From Celoporthe dispersa (taxonomy: Eukaryota > Ascomycota > Sordariomycetes > Diaporthales > Cryphonectriaceae): a stretch of DNA of 64,000 nucleotides. The stretch lies in the NCBI GenBank assembly GCA_016584495.1, contig WAID01000006.1, positions 3,286,001-3,350,000 on the forward strand, read 5' to 3'. Positions 35,901 through 49,000 of the stretch are shown here, one piece after another (positions within the stretch are counted from its first letter, which is position 1; each line of letters starts with the position of its first letter). The position numbers were made by a program, and so were the translations under genes. The notes below the pieces were generated by a model. It was not told the origin of the DNA and ran no database searches. It worked only from the letters and a program-made list of their open reading frames with translations.

Positions 35901-36520
35901 ATGGGCAAACGTCGAGGCAGCTTTGTCGCCAGCGATGACTCTGGCGAGGAACGACCCGTCAAGGTTGCCAAGAAGGCCGAAAAGGGCTCGAAGGCCAGCG
36001 GTGGGGCTGATGTCGACTCTGAGGGCAACACCTTCTGGGAGGTATACATGCCCGCCCACCTGGTTGCGGAGTCAGCCCTGGTAGGGCTGTCCGTCCAATG
36101 TCCTGGTCACTGACGGCCTCTGTATAGCTCTCCAGTAAGCGTCGGGTGGTTGTACAAAAATTCAAGGGGAACATGTTCGTCAATCTACGAGAGTACTACG
36201 AGGACAGTTCTGGTACGATGAAGCCGGGGAAGAAGGTGAGCCTGGCGCAGGACCCTTGAACTTCGTCCACACCGCCACCCGTACTCACTCCAAGCTAGGG
36301 CATCATGATGTCCATCGAGCAGTACCAATCACTCGCCAACCTGGTTCCATCTATCAATGAAGAGCTGCGCAAGAACGGTGTTACTATCAACGGCGACGCT
36401 GCCGAAGACGACCGTCCTTCCGGCGGGAAGGCCGTGGAGGCCAGCAAGAAATCAAAGAAAGTCAAGTCGGAGTCCAAGAAGGCCAACATAGAGGCCACGA
36501 GCGACGAGGACGATGAGTAG
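35901..36520 (+). CDS. SUB1: Transcriptional coactivator PC4/Sub1 (ssDNA-binding)
   Basis: Three exons, 35901-36041, 36128-36235 and 36299-36520, join cleanly to 156 aa. Donors are GTATAC and GTGAGC; acceptors are TAG. The N-terminus is basic and Ser/Lys-rich. The PC4 fold runs about residues 48-105: SSKRRVVVQKFKGNMFVNLR, EYYEDSSG, MKPGKKGIMMS and QYQSLANLVPSI, with the conserved KF(K/R)G...VxIREYY and PGKKGI strands. The C-terminal tail is Lys/Ser/Glu-rich and ends in acidic residues. PC4/Sub1 binds single-stranded DNA and assists RNA polymerase II initiation and G-quadruplex or damage responses. Exon 2 and exon 3 meet exactly inside the conserved KPGKK|GI motif. Confidence 0.95.
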
Positions 36521-39500
36521 GGCCACCTGGCAACGTTATCATGATACCCATCTGGACGTCGATGGCATGACGGGCGGCAGCAGCCTGTCTTCAACATTAT
36601 GGCCGGGCACTCACTGGACCTGAAGCTTGCCTTGCTCGTTCCACAGACACACGGGGATAACTAGGCTCTTTGTACGCAGCCGGCTGGTTCTCCACAGGGT
36701 GGAGTCACTCTAATATTCGGTCTGTTTGACGACAGACACCTCCTGAGCGAGTTGGAAGCGACCTGCTCAAGCACATATGATGCATATCATCGTTCCTAGT
36801 CCGGCCTCTTCGGCCTGGCACACCTTGCCCCTAGGAGGAGCCGCCAACATTCCGAACGAGCAAACACTATCAACCCTGGCTTATCTATCTCGCGCTGCTG
36901 TGGTCGGGTTCATTGCCGATACGCCAAGCTTGGTATCAATGGTCGACGTGGCGTGCACGTACCTAGAACGGGACTGGAGGCGATAGACCCCGACCACGGC
37001 CTGGACTCGCCCTTCAGCCCTTGAGTGCTGGCCTCTTCACCTGGTGCTCAGGAGCGTCTGCATATGATTCATCCTCAGTAGGGATTGGGAGAGCCGCCTT
37101 CGCGGCGGGACGGATGTCGAGTAGGATGTCGTGTACGTGGGTTGTGCTGCTATTCATTCTAGCTCAGGATCTTTAATCTCACCCCCTCTAGCACCTATGT
37201 AGATTATCACTGCGTGTATGGCGAAGATCTCGCTGGCACCTACCTCCCAAGTGGTGCATACTCTCTCCTGGGGATTTTGCCCTGGCTCGTCTGTCTACCT
37301 CCGCATGATGTGTGTATCCCTGATGAGCGTATGAATATGCGATTGACCCCGAGGGTCTCCGAAGCACTCCGCGCGGCTGTGCTGTTGTCTCAGCTGCGGT
37401 ATCTGAGCAGTCCACATATGCACGACGCCTGCCCAGGACGACGACCGATATCTTTCTCGGCTGAAGACAACCCACCGTCTGTGCTGTAATTCAAACCGAC
37501 ATTGATGGACATGACCTGAGCCGCAATGCAGGAACAGCCGCTGGGCAACAGGACGATTGGCTGTTGATAAGAGTCGGCCGTATCTATCGTGGTCTTGTCT
37601 AAAATTATTATATCTCGACATCCCGACTTTCACCCGCCCAGCGTTTTACTCTGTAGGAGAGCGCCCCCTCTCCCCCTCCCCCCTTATGCTATGTCGCATC
37701 GAGACCTGGGCTCCATACTTTGTAGGCCCGCAATGACATCACATCAGCTCTGTGTGGGTACGGCTGGGGCGTCTTCAGGTCAACAGGCTGACTCACATAA
37801 GGCAAAAGATCCCGTGAGAGGCGCCGCAATTGCAAATGCAGAGTTAGACGGGGCAAACAGGCTAAACAGGGAGGACGGGGCCACGGTGGTATCGTCTGCC
37901 AGAGAGTAGGACACCATGGGTCGACCTGCTGGCTTAGACCCTGCGGCTGGCCGGGAGCCACGTTGGCCCCTTGCAAGTGTACCTGGATTGTGAATAGTTT
38001 CGAGTTTGCTGCCATCTCCTCGCTGCGTGATTGACTTGGCACCTCTGGACGTGAAATTTTTTTTCTCCTTCTTCTTTTCTTCTCCTTCTCCTTCTCTCTT
38101 TCTTACAGTCTGATGGGGTTTAGTACGGGCCGGGGCGGCAGCTTATCCGGTGGACCATCTGGGGGTGGATAAGGTCTATGGGTGTTAGCATGTGGGTGTT
38201 GATGGATCTCTTCAAATTTCCCCACGGTAAACATTCGTCATCACCAACGTCGCCCGGCTACGTGGTGAAAGTACACAGAAAGAAAAAAAAAGTCGACCGA
38301 AAAAAGGAAAGAGACGAATGAAAAAAAAAAAAATTGACAGGGAAGAAACCAAAAGAGATAGAGAGAGAGAGAGGGAGGGGGAAAAAAAAAGTCGTGTGAC
38401 CAGGACAGGGCCGGCTGGACCCCATGTAAGCAACAAGGTCCTGTTCAAACTCCAAAGGACCGACTCGTCGAGAGAGAGAGTGGGCAGACAGGGGGGATCG
38501 TCGCTAGACATTTGATGATCCTTGTGTTTATGTAGCGGAGGATATGCAACTCACAATGTGGACCCAAGTCATGCGGTATGGTAACGCGCGGTGTTCGATG
38601 CGAGAGCGTACTGGGTAAGAGGGGTGGTGTGTGAGCTGCGGCATGTACTGTACATCGCCTCCCTCGGGCTCTCCGCCCTACTAGTTAGTGCCTGTGTCCT
38701 TGCAATTGGTCCTGTAATGGGGTGAAGAACCTGCACTCTGCATGGTATCGTTTGACCCTAGCGTGCTTGTTTTGCCAAGGCTCTACTATGTATGTGTCAG
38801 CAGCCATTGACCTAGGGGGCCTGGGGGCCTAGGTACATTTCTTACTATAGCGTGCTGTGGCTAGTAGATAGGTACCTGGCAGCTGGCCTGGGTAGGCAGT
38901 GCGTTTGCTATGGTAGCAGCAAGTAGCGCATTGTACGGCGCACTCTCTCACCTGCTTCGCGGCCTGTTATCTGCCAGATGCGGATAGCCAACCTGTCCGC
39001 CCACCCCTAAAGCGTCTGCCGGAACAAGTCTAAGGGCTAAGGCCTTGTATCAGTGCTTTCGTCTACATGTGATTCCTTAGCCGATCTGTGGCACCCCCTC
39101 TTCCTATCGCCCGTGGGATACCTACAGAAAGAGGCGGAGGTCGTGGTGGAGGTGGTGGAGGAGAAGGAAGATGCGAAGAACAAGGAAAAGGAAAGGAAGG
39201 ATAAAAAATTAACAAGAGAAGAGTGGCACTATCGGAACAGAAGGGCTAGTGATTCGCCAACCACAGCGCATCACTACTCGACCGTACAGCACCCGAAGCC
39301 CACACACTCACTCCCTCCCCGGCGCGCGCGTGGGGAGGCCAGGATGTACCAGCGTCTTTTTGAGGTCCGCTCACTCCTACATTTCCCACTATCTCGGCGT
39401 ATCCACAACGGTCTCGGGCCCCACTTACCCCCGGGATAAGGACCCTCTTATTGCAACAGGTTAAATACCGGGCTCACCCTCCTGCTTCCGTTCCGGCGCA

Positions 39501-39751
39501 CTCGATAATCCTTGCCCTCCTTCCTCCTCCTCGTCCTCTGAAGGTTTTCCCCGCAGGCTTACCACTGGAGGTTGCGTGATCCCTCTCGTTGGACCTGACA
39601 GTCTGTTCCCTCTTGAGAGAGATACTGCCGCTGTGCATCACAGAGAGACAACAACGACGAGTACCTGGCTTGTTTTCTTCTCCTGCAGAATTACCTACCA
39701 GTGACACGACACGCACGCACGCACGCACGCAGATACGCCACACCTCCCGCC
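36521..39751. other. intergenic, no gene recognised
   Basis: 3.2 kb downstream of SUB1 and upstream of the permease. Reading frames are short and lack motifs. Features seen are C/T-rich tracts (about 38070-38105), A runs near 38283-38332, a GA repeat near 38358-38375, and GC-poor patches. A long 5' leader of the permease probably occupies the last few hundred bases (C/T-rich, CACGCACG repeats). Confidence 0.55.
39711..39731. repeat. (ACGC)n repeat in the permease 5' leader
   Basis: Five ACGC units ending about 20 bp before the start codon at 39752, so almost certainly transcribed as 5' UTR. Confidence 0.85.
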
Positions 39752-41866
39752 ATGGCTTCTGTCTCGGAAAAAAGGAGGCCGCCGAGGCTTCCACCGGACA
39801 ACCACGGTTCGCCAGCAATGAGATCAATGCTGATGAGGCCGATATGGCTCTGGCGGCCATGGGCTACAAACCTGTAAGTCTTTTGCTGGCCCAGGATTGC
39901 TCTGTCCTAACCCTCCCTGGTCTTGTCGGAGAGGATTATCTTGTCTAATGCCGGCGTGGTTGGTCTCTCGATAGGTCTTCAAAAGAGAGTTTGGCCTGTG
40001 GTCTGCCTTCAGCTTCGCCCTCAGCATCTCTGGCCTGTACGGCACGGTGATGACGACTTACTCATATCCCCTCTACGCTGGAGGTGCCCCTGCTGCCGTG
40101 TGGTGTTGGCTCATCGCTGGTATTGGTGCAATGTGTCTTGCCTTGTCCATCTCCGAGGTGGCCTCAGCCTACCCTACTTCCGGTGCGACTATACGGTGAC
40201 CGTGATTCCCTGCGTGAAGAAGAACAAACGGATCTGACTTGCTGTGAAGGTGCCATGTATTTCACAATCAAATACCTCGCCCCGGAGAAATACGTGCCCA
40301 TCATTGCCTGGATCGACGGTATGTGTGATGCTTCCTTGCCGGACTGATTCCTCACCCGGAACGCCGCCCCCTTCCCACCCGTGTTGTCGCCCGGCCTCCT
40401 CCCGCTCCCTCCGCCTAGATCTGTGCGCCTCCTTCTTGAAGGTGGGCTTCAGGGTAATCTGCCGAGGGATTAATAAAAATTTTTTCCCCTCTCTTCTCCT
40501 GCCTTCTGTTGCTGACAACACACACCTGTGCCTTTAGGCTGGCTGAACCTGATCGGCCAAATATGCGGCAGTGCCTCGTCCTCCTACGGAGCCGCCCAGA
40601 TGCTGCTCGCTGCCGTCTCTATCGGTTCCGACTTCAGCTACACGCCCACCCAGGGACACATTATTGGTGTCATGGCTGCGCTGTCTATCATGCACGCTAG
40701 CGTCAACTGTCTGAACACCGCCTGGCTCGCCAAGATTGCGAGGACCTACGCAGTCATCCACATTGCCGTGCTTTTTGCCTGCTGCGTCTCCCTGCTCGTC
40801 CTGCAGAAGGACAAGAACTCGGCTAAATACGTCTTCACCGACGTTCAGCCCGACTCTGGCTGGACACCGCCCGGTTTCAGTTTCCTGTTCGGATTCCTCT
40901 CCGTGGCCTGGACGATGACCGATTATGATGCAGCCGCCCACATCGCCGAGGGAGACCAAGAACCCTGCCATCACCGTCCCCACTGCCATCTCGAGTGCAC
41001 TGGGCTTTACCTATGTTGTCGGGTGGCTGTTCAACATTGTGCTGGCCTTCTGCATGGGCCCACTGGACCTGACCTCGGACGACCCGTCCAGGAACATCCT
41101 CGCCAGTGTCATCGAGCAGCCCGTCGTCCAGATCTACTACAACGTGATGGGCAAGGGCCCTCCATCTTCTTCGCCGTCGCGGCTTTCATCATCATGAACT
41201 TTGTGTGCATCACGGCCCTCCAGGCAGGCTCGCGGACCATCTGGGCCTTCTCACGAGACGAGATGCTGCCCGGCAGCCGGATCTGGTACAAGATCTGGAA
41301 GAAGACCGACACGCCCGTCCTGGCTGTGTGGCTATACACCCTGATCTGCATCCTGATCAACCTCATCGGCCTGGGCAGCTACGTCACCATCTCCGCCATC
41401 TTCAACCTCTGCGCCATCGCGCTCGACTGGTCGTACTGCATCCCCATCCTGTGCAAGCTGTTCTTCAGCAAGTTTGAGCCTGGCCCGTGGTCTCTGGGTC
41501 CGGCGAGCGTTTTCGTCAACGTGTGGGCCTGCTGCTGGACTGCGTTTGTTTCGGTGATCTTCTTCTTCCCAACGGTTATGCCCGTTGCTGCTGACACCGT
41601 ATGTTGCTCCCCCGCGTGCCTTGGCTCTTTTTCGTGCTGTCTCGTTAGACGCCAAAGACTACTGCTAACTTTTCGTGCCTTAGATGAATTATGCGATCGT
41701 GATCATGGCTTTCGTCTTCGTCTTGTCATTTTCATACTGGTTCATTGCAGGGAAGAAGTACTATACTGGACCCCGTACGCAGGCTCATATCGTCAACGGT
41801 GTGATCATCAAGGACCCGAGCGATTCAGACGTGAACGACAGGGAGAAGGCTGTCACCGTGGGGTAA
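39752..41866 (+). CDS. Amino-acid/GABA-type permease (APC superfamily), three apparent frameshifts
   Basis: Five exons: 39752-39873, 39975-40182, 40250-40318, 40538-41598 and 41684-41866. Donors are GTAAGT, GTGCGA, GTATGT and GTATGT; branch sites CTGAC, CTGAC and CTAAC are seen. One base is missing at 39768-39773 (A run), one extra at 40950-40952 (G run) and one missing at 41158-41160 (C run). Corrected, the protein is 547 aa with about twelve hydrophobic helices. Signatures include SISEVASAYPTSGAMYF, WIDGWLNLIGQICGS, an acidic site in TMTDYDAAAHIAEET, and WAFSRDEMLPGSRIWYKI. These match fungal Uga4/GabA-like and related amine transporters at the plasma or vacuolar membrane. Substrate (GABA, choline, polyamine or amino acid) cannot be decided. 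The stretch between the second and third indels is out of frame in a naive translation. Confidence 0.88.
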
Positions 41867-43055
41867 AGAGTCTGAGAGACATGTATTTGGGATTGAGAGC
41901 TGGGGCGGACCTGGGTCCTTGGAGATCCCAATGTCATGCTGGATTCCCCGGAACCGCGGTAGCCACAAAACAAGAGTTGTCTACCAAGGAAAGTCTTGAA
42001 TGCTCAGTGTTGCTACATGTTGGTTTATGAATGGTCGTCTTGTCCCGAATGCCGAGTCGTAAGCTGCGCGTGTCAACGGTTCGTGAGATAATTGTAGCAC
42101 GATCGGATGGAAACACCCCCGAGACGCGTAATTCATCGGTTTTCAGCAGGCGCTATCTTCAAACCTAGCTTCCTCAACTAAGAAATACCAATAACGACAG
42201 AATCATTGTGAGCAGGGCAGGAAGGAGCAGTCAACAGTGTCTACAGTGCTTATAGGAAAACCCCTTAGGGCCAGCTAGCACTAGGGGGATTTCCCTCATC
42301 AACTCATCAGCAGCAATCATCCATCCGTTTTCCCTCTTCTTTTTCTCGCTGGAGGGGGTGACCCCGCCTTTAACATCTGTCGACATTATCAGCGTGTTCA
42401 TTATTACTCTTTTACACGATCTTACTTTACATTCTCCTCCCGCCTTTTGCACCGCCGTCACCCGGGTTAACCACGGACCAGCCAAGGCCATGACCTGAGC
42501 CCCGAGACCCAGCTGCTCTGTTCGAGCTCAAGCCAGTCTTGGGTCCTGCTCCGGATCCCTCGCACTCTGTTACACTAGACACGAGAAGCTGTATTTGTGG
42601 CTACGTCTATGCGAAGTCTGTGTCCAACCTCACTGGCCTGAGAAATATGTGTTTTTGTTTGCACAGTACTTAAGCATTACCCGCACTCCATGGCCCACTC
42701 GGGTTCACTACTTGCATGCTTTGCACAGTCAAACGTGTGGCTGCCCATTAAATCCTGGACAGATGGAGGGGCCTTCAGCGTTACGCCATGACGTGCCAAA
42801 TAAGCGCCCACAAACTATTGGCTGGAAGACACTGCAGGTTGGTCCATGTCAGCAGAGCCGCACACTGTAGGAGCGGGCGGGGGCTCAGCTTGCCTCTGCG
42901 GTCACACTAGTACTCCTGTCAGACCTCCCAAGATCTCACAAATCAACATAAAAACCTCATAAGGCTCTCGTTGTTGGTCCCCAAAGCCTTCGTTTCGACC
43001 TTGGCAGTCGACAGCGACCTGTCCCCGTCGGTGTGTCTTGCAAGCAGTACCCGCC
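41867..43055. other. intergenic, NLR promoter side
   Basis: 1.19 kb between permease and NLR, both on the plus strand. I see no gene. Confidence 0.6.
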
Positions 43056-46000
43056 ATGACTGAAACGATCTCGGCAACTGTGGATGAAGAGGGTGATTCG
43101 GCCCTGGCACCGCCCCCTTCGGATGAGCTCGTGGGGTTCGGTGCCGCCTGAGGATGCCGGACTTGGCGTTCTCTCTAATCTTGACCCCATTCCCGTGTGA
43201 GTAATAACGAATTAGCAAACAGTCTCCGTGAGAACGTCAAGAGCCAAGTATCCTGATGTGCATAACCCTCAGATCAAAGGAAGCCATCGCGCGGTGGTCA
43301 GAACATGTCAAAACCCTGGGCGATGAGCAACGACAAACATTCCTGAGAGCATTGCCCGAGACTGCCTTGGTCAAGTACGCTAATGCCGTCGAGGGTATCA
43401 TCGACAACAAGATCAAATCCAGCAAATTAGTACGTGTGACACAATGGATAGAGCCTCTATTCGACTTTATGGAAATGTGCCAGCCTCTGGTGGATTCATT
43501 GGACGAAATCTATCCTCCAGCACGCGCGATACTCGGCGGAATTTTCTGCGCACTCTCCATGACCAAGCGAGCCGTCGAGTACCAGGACTCGTTGGTACAA
43601 TTCCTAGCCAAAGTAATGGGCAATCTTGGACAGCTAGACAAATTCAAAAAGGCTTTTCCGGACACACCCGAGTTCCAGACGGCTCTGGTTGACGTCTTTG
43701 ACATCATCCTTCAGATCTGTGCTCGGGCGTCGACACTCTTTATTGACAGCAAGGGCAAAGAGAAGAGCAGCGCTCGACTGTTTCGGAGGTCCTTTGACAA
43801 AGACTTTGGCGAATGGAAGCGCATGCTTGATACCAGTCTCCAGAATTTTGACCGGACGGTCCACCTCATTTCCGGGCAAAAGATAGGACATGTACAACAG
43901 ACGCAGTTGGTACAACTGAGGATACAGCTGGAGACATATAAAGCAGTCCGGAAGAATGAGACCAGTCGAGAGCAGGAAGAGAGAGAACGACACACACGAC
44001 AGATCGAACGAGAGCAAGGTAATTAATTGGCACCGTCTTCACCAGGACCATCCCAGTCAGCTAACACAATGGTATGTTTAGATGAGAAACGCAAGAATCT
44101 CTTAGCTTGGCTATCTTCACTCTCCTTTCAGAGCACTCACAACAGCATCCTAGCCACAACTCTAGACGAGACAGGCAAATGGATATTGTCGCATGAGGCC
44201 TACATTTCGTGGAGAGGACGGTACTCTGGATCGCTTCTCTGGGTCTATGGGAAGCATGGCAGCGGCAAATCTCACCTCGCCGCGCGCGTCATTGAGGAGT
44301 TGAGATTGTTCTGCCAAGAGAGGAACCTCGTGACCAGCAACCATGAATACAACCGCAGAGACGATGATGCTCCCCGTGAGATCGATGCTAGTCAAGATGG
44401 GGCCCAGTCTCCGGGACCCGTATCGCCTGAAAATGCTCTCGTCCTGCATTCCGGGAGCCATCAGTCAGATACTGCTGTCAGGAGCCCCCCAAGAAACACG
44501 GACTGGCCCTCCGGCATGGTTATCAGGAACATACCAAGTGCTATGTCAGAGACATTGGGTCAGCGCAACAGGTTCGCCCTTGCATATGTTTACTGCAGCT
44601 CGCAGCTCATTAGCCGATCCGGAGACATCGAAGCCGGTCATGGTACAGATTTGAAAACTGGATACGACACCACAGGTCTCTTAAGCTCCCTGTTGAAGCA
44701 ACTTTATCAGTTCCTGCCTAAAGATGAGGACGTTGCTACGCTCAGAGACCTGTGTTTCGGGATGAAGATGGATCAACCAACCAGGGATGATATTATGAAG
44801 GGAATCAAAAGTATCATCCCAATGTTCACGCAAGCATTCATTGTGGTCGACGGACTCGATGAGTGTAGTGGGGTTGCAAGTCTCGAGTTCGAGGGTCTCT
44901 GCAATTTTCTGGCTAGCCTTGCGAAACTAGGCAGAACGCAATCCTCAGCAAACGTTTTGGTCCTCAGTCGTCCCGGATACCAGGAAATCAGTAGCGCCCT
45001 CCACGCATGTCCGAGCATCGAAGTTGATCAAGGAGCAAATGATGGAGACATCAGCCGCTTCATTGATGACAGAAGCAAAGAACTCACAAAGGACGCAGCG
45101 TCGCTGAAAGAGATCCAGAGCCATCTTCTCGGTGCTGCTGATGGGATGTTTCTTTGGGTTTCCCTTGTTATCGACTCTATCAAGAAAGAGAGGACCGCGA
45201 AGAAAATGAAGGCTGCTGCGCAGAATATGCCCAGGGGGCCTTTCCGGCGCCTACACCGATGCTCTTAGGCGAATCATGGGCAAAGAAACGTCCGCCAGAG
45301 ACCTAGCGCTGAAAGCTCTCCTGTGGGCGACCAACTGCAAAAGGCCTCTGTCCAAAGCTCAGCTCCTGGAGGCCCTGGCTATTGAGGATGGTATGACTAC
45401 TATCGAAGACGACGACAAAATCTACGACAGTGTTCCCTTGACGATGGATTGTGCTGATCTTCTTGTTCTCAAAGACGGGCACTACATGCTTCTCCATCCT
45501 TCTCTTGGAGATTTCCTCAGAAGCCTATCGGACGACAATTCAGAAGGTCTTCAGCTTTACGGGAACTTACAATCCGGAGCATCTCGGATACTTGTGGAGG
45601 ACTGCATCACGTATCTCAAGTTTGAAGACTTTGAAGCGGGCCCAGAACCAACAATGACTTCGTTCGATGAGCTGGCGGAGCAACACCCTTTCCTGGAATA
45701 TGCGGGTGTTTTCTGGGGAGAACATTTGAGAGAAGCCCTTGAGAAAGACGATGACCTTGAGCTCCGGGAAACCGCTTGTGACCTCCTGCGGTCGCACAAA
45801 ACTCGCGGACTTCTGCATCAAGTCCTCATCAAGTCCTACACTCAAGATCTCACAATCTTTCCATTCCCACCTGGAACTACACCGCTGCACCTCCTATCCA
45901 TTTTTGGACTTCATGAGCTCCTTGGGGCCCTGAGCCCTACCGAAGTGGATATAGACCAGAGAGACGGCACTGGCAATTATGCTGTGGACTACGCAGCCCA

Positions 46001-49000
46001 TTTCGGGCACAAGGAGATGTGTAGCTGGATAGTGAACAAGCACATGGGTCGACTTCAAGAGGACAGCACAGAGGACCAAAGGATATGTAAAAGCAGGCTT
46101 TGGCTGGTTGCTGTCGTTATTCGACACCCTTGGACGGATATCCTTTCTATACTGTTGGAGCTCGGCCACTCCACTATCGGTGCTCTTCACTCGGCTGCAA
46201 GATTTGAACATACCGAAACTGTGGAAAAGCTTCTGCTTTCCGGGGTTCAGATTGATGCCAGAGATGGCGATGGATGTACGCCTCTGATTATTGCCGCCCA
46301 GTGTAGACACATTGGAGTTGTGAAAATGCTTCTCCAGCATGGTGCGGGCGTGTCTTGCTGCGGCGACGACGGCGTTACAGCATTGCATTATGTTGCAGGC
46401 CTGGGGGATGAAGGTGCAGAAATAGCTGGAGAACTGCTGAGGAAAGGCGCGGATCTCGAAGCAACGTGGCTATCAAAGACGCCACTCCATGAGGCAGCAA
46501 GCATGGGATCGGAGAAAATCGTCACCATCCTCCTTGAACACGGCGCAAACAAAGAAGCGAAGACGGACACAGGGAAAACGCCCCTGCTGCTTTGTGCACA
46601 GGAAGGCAATCCAGATGTCGCCCGCGTACTTCTAAAGAAAGGGGCCGATATCACAGCCATCACCAACAGTTCTACCACACCTCTTCATTACGCAGCCAGA
46701 AGGACGTCGTCCGAAATACTGGCTCTTCTTTTGCAAATTCCGAAGGCTAAGAAGTTGGTTAACCAACCTGATTCGGACATGTACACACCACTGTCCGATG
46801 CAGCCTGCTTCGGTCGTACCGATTGTGCGATTAGACTGCTTGATGCAGGAGCGGATGTCAACCTGGCAAATAGCCACGGTCGAACACCAGCGCTGATCGC
46901 TCTGAGGAATGGTCATGTCTCCCTCGCTCAGATGTTTATTGATGTCCACAGGGCCAACCCGAAACACACTGATGTCGAAGACGCAACAGGGATGCACATG
47001 ATAGCGAAGTGTGGCCATGCTGAGCATATCCAAACACTGCTGTCGTGGGGTATTGGGGCGTCTACCCCAGATTATCGTGGAAGAGGAGCGCTTTATTATG
47101 CTGTGGATTCAAATGATGTACGATTTGTGGAGAGCTTTGTGAAGATTGTCTCCGCTACAGACGGATGCGAAGGGAAACAAGACAAGAACGGTTTGGGTAA
47201 GATCATGTCCATCTTGTTGTCTCATTCTTGCGGGACCCTATCATCTCAAAACTATGCAGACGCTCACGTTTATGCGAGAATATCTCGAAGAATTGTGTCT
47301 ATGCACCCTAATACAGTGTTAAGCTAACAGGAATTTCAGTGAGTGGCCAGAGAATCCTATCTAATTATTACTCTTGCGTCCCAGCGTCGTTGGGTACTCC
47401 GCCATTGCACGAAAGCCGTCTATCAGCACAGTTGACATTTCGAACCGGGTGCTAACAAGTAGATTAAAACTTACTTCGCAGCTTCATCTCGCCTCTGGAA
47501 GAGGCTATGAAGAAATTGTCAGGTGTCTGCTGGAGTGGAGTCCCGAGTTGGTGCTCTCAGAGGATGAAGACGGAGAGCTCGCCATCCACCGAGCAGCAAA
47601 ATGGGGACACATTGACTGCATCAAGCATCTATGCAACCTCGAGGTCATTGACGTACCTGGGAAGAATGGCAAGACTGCACTTCACTACGCCGTCAGCGAA
47701 GAAAACCTCACGTTGGTGCAGTACCTCTTGGAGCACGGGGCTGATGTCAACGGCGGCGAACAATCCAACAAGCTCCGTGTATCCCCGCTGATAGAGGCAA
47801 TAGAAAAGGAAGATCAAGACATAATCAACCTCCTTCTGGATGAGGGAGCTGATCAGGAAGCTACTAACTATGAGAACTGGCGCCCGCTTCACTTCGCAGC
47901 ATACCAAGGCCACACAGAGCTGGCACGCCGGCTTGTGGATTCCGGCAGCGAGCTCGAACCCCTCAGCGACGGTGGAACGACTCCATTCTACATGGCTCTC
48001 GATCGGAACCACACAAAGATCGCTCAGCTTCTTTGGGCCCGGGGAATTGACAATCTGACTGTCCAGTCATCCTCCAGGGGCTTGTCGTATGCCCATGTAG
48101 CCGCTTTGAGAGGACGAGCGGACGTTCTCCGTCAACTGTCTGACAAGGACAAATCGATTCTCCACATGACCAATTTCTTCGGTCAAGATGCGCTGAGTGT
48201 TGCAGCTTTGTCGGGTGAATACGGCATTGTCGAGCTTTTGATTCGGTCCGGACTTTCGCCAGACGGGCCAGAAGGCTTGATAGAGACCCCATTGATTTCA
48301 GCGGCGCGTTTTGGAAACTTTAAAACAGTCACAACACTGTTAGAAAATGGAGCTGGAGTCAACAAGACGGATCCAGTCCTGCGCACAGCTTTGTCCTGGG
48401 CCATCATATCAAAGAGGTCGAGGACAGCCTATGCGCTGCTTAAAGCTGGAGCAAACCCTCATCTCCGAGATGTTATGGTATGTTCGAGGGGAAATTGTTA
48501 CTTCTACGTACTACTTATGGAGCAGTGACTTTTGTTTCAGAGAACGCAGTCACCTCCTTTTCTCCGCCTGGACCCCTCATAGGACTTGTTGTTTCTAATT
48601 GACGAACAGGGCCACTCTGCCTTCGATCTTGCTGCTGGTGTCCAGTCCATGATGACTGTTCTCAGTCCATGGAAGCATAGCTTGACCAATAATCCTCAAG
48701 AATACGATGACCGAGCCTACACTCTTGCGCGCTTCATAAGTCGGACCGCCAAAGCACTTGCGTCAGAGAACGAGCTGCTGACCGAAGAAAATCCTGCCTA
48801 TGAGAGTCATGTGCGACAGCTACGCTTGGGCTTGCTTGCTGAAGCTTTGATGCGCTTGGCTCTATTGCCTTTGAAACAAGTACACCTTATACAAGAGCCT
48901 ACTCAGCCCTCCAGCTCTCGAGATACTCGCACAGCTGTGCCGGTATGGAGAGCAGAAGTCTTGAGGGAGTGGAGGTTCCTCCTTGCAGACACGGACTTCG

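Noticed and set aside
40528..42030. A single 500-codon frame across the permease
   Set aside because: It runs through exon 4, then out of frame between the two indels, and through an intron; it is a mixture of true and false reading.
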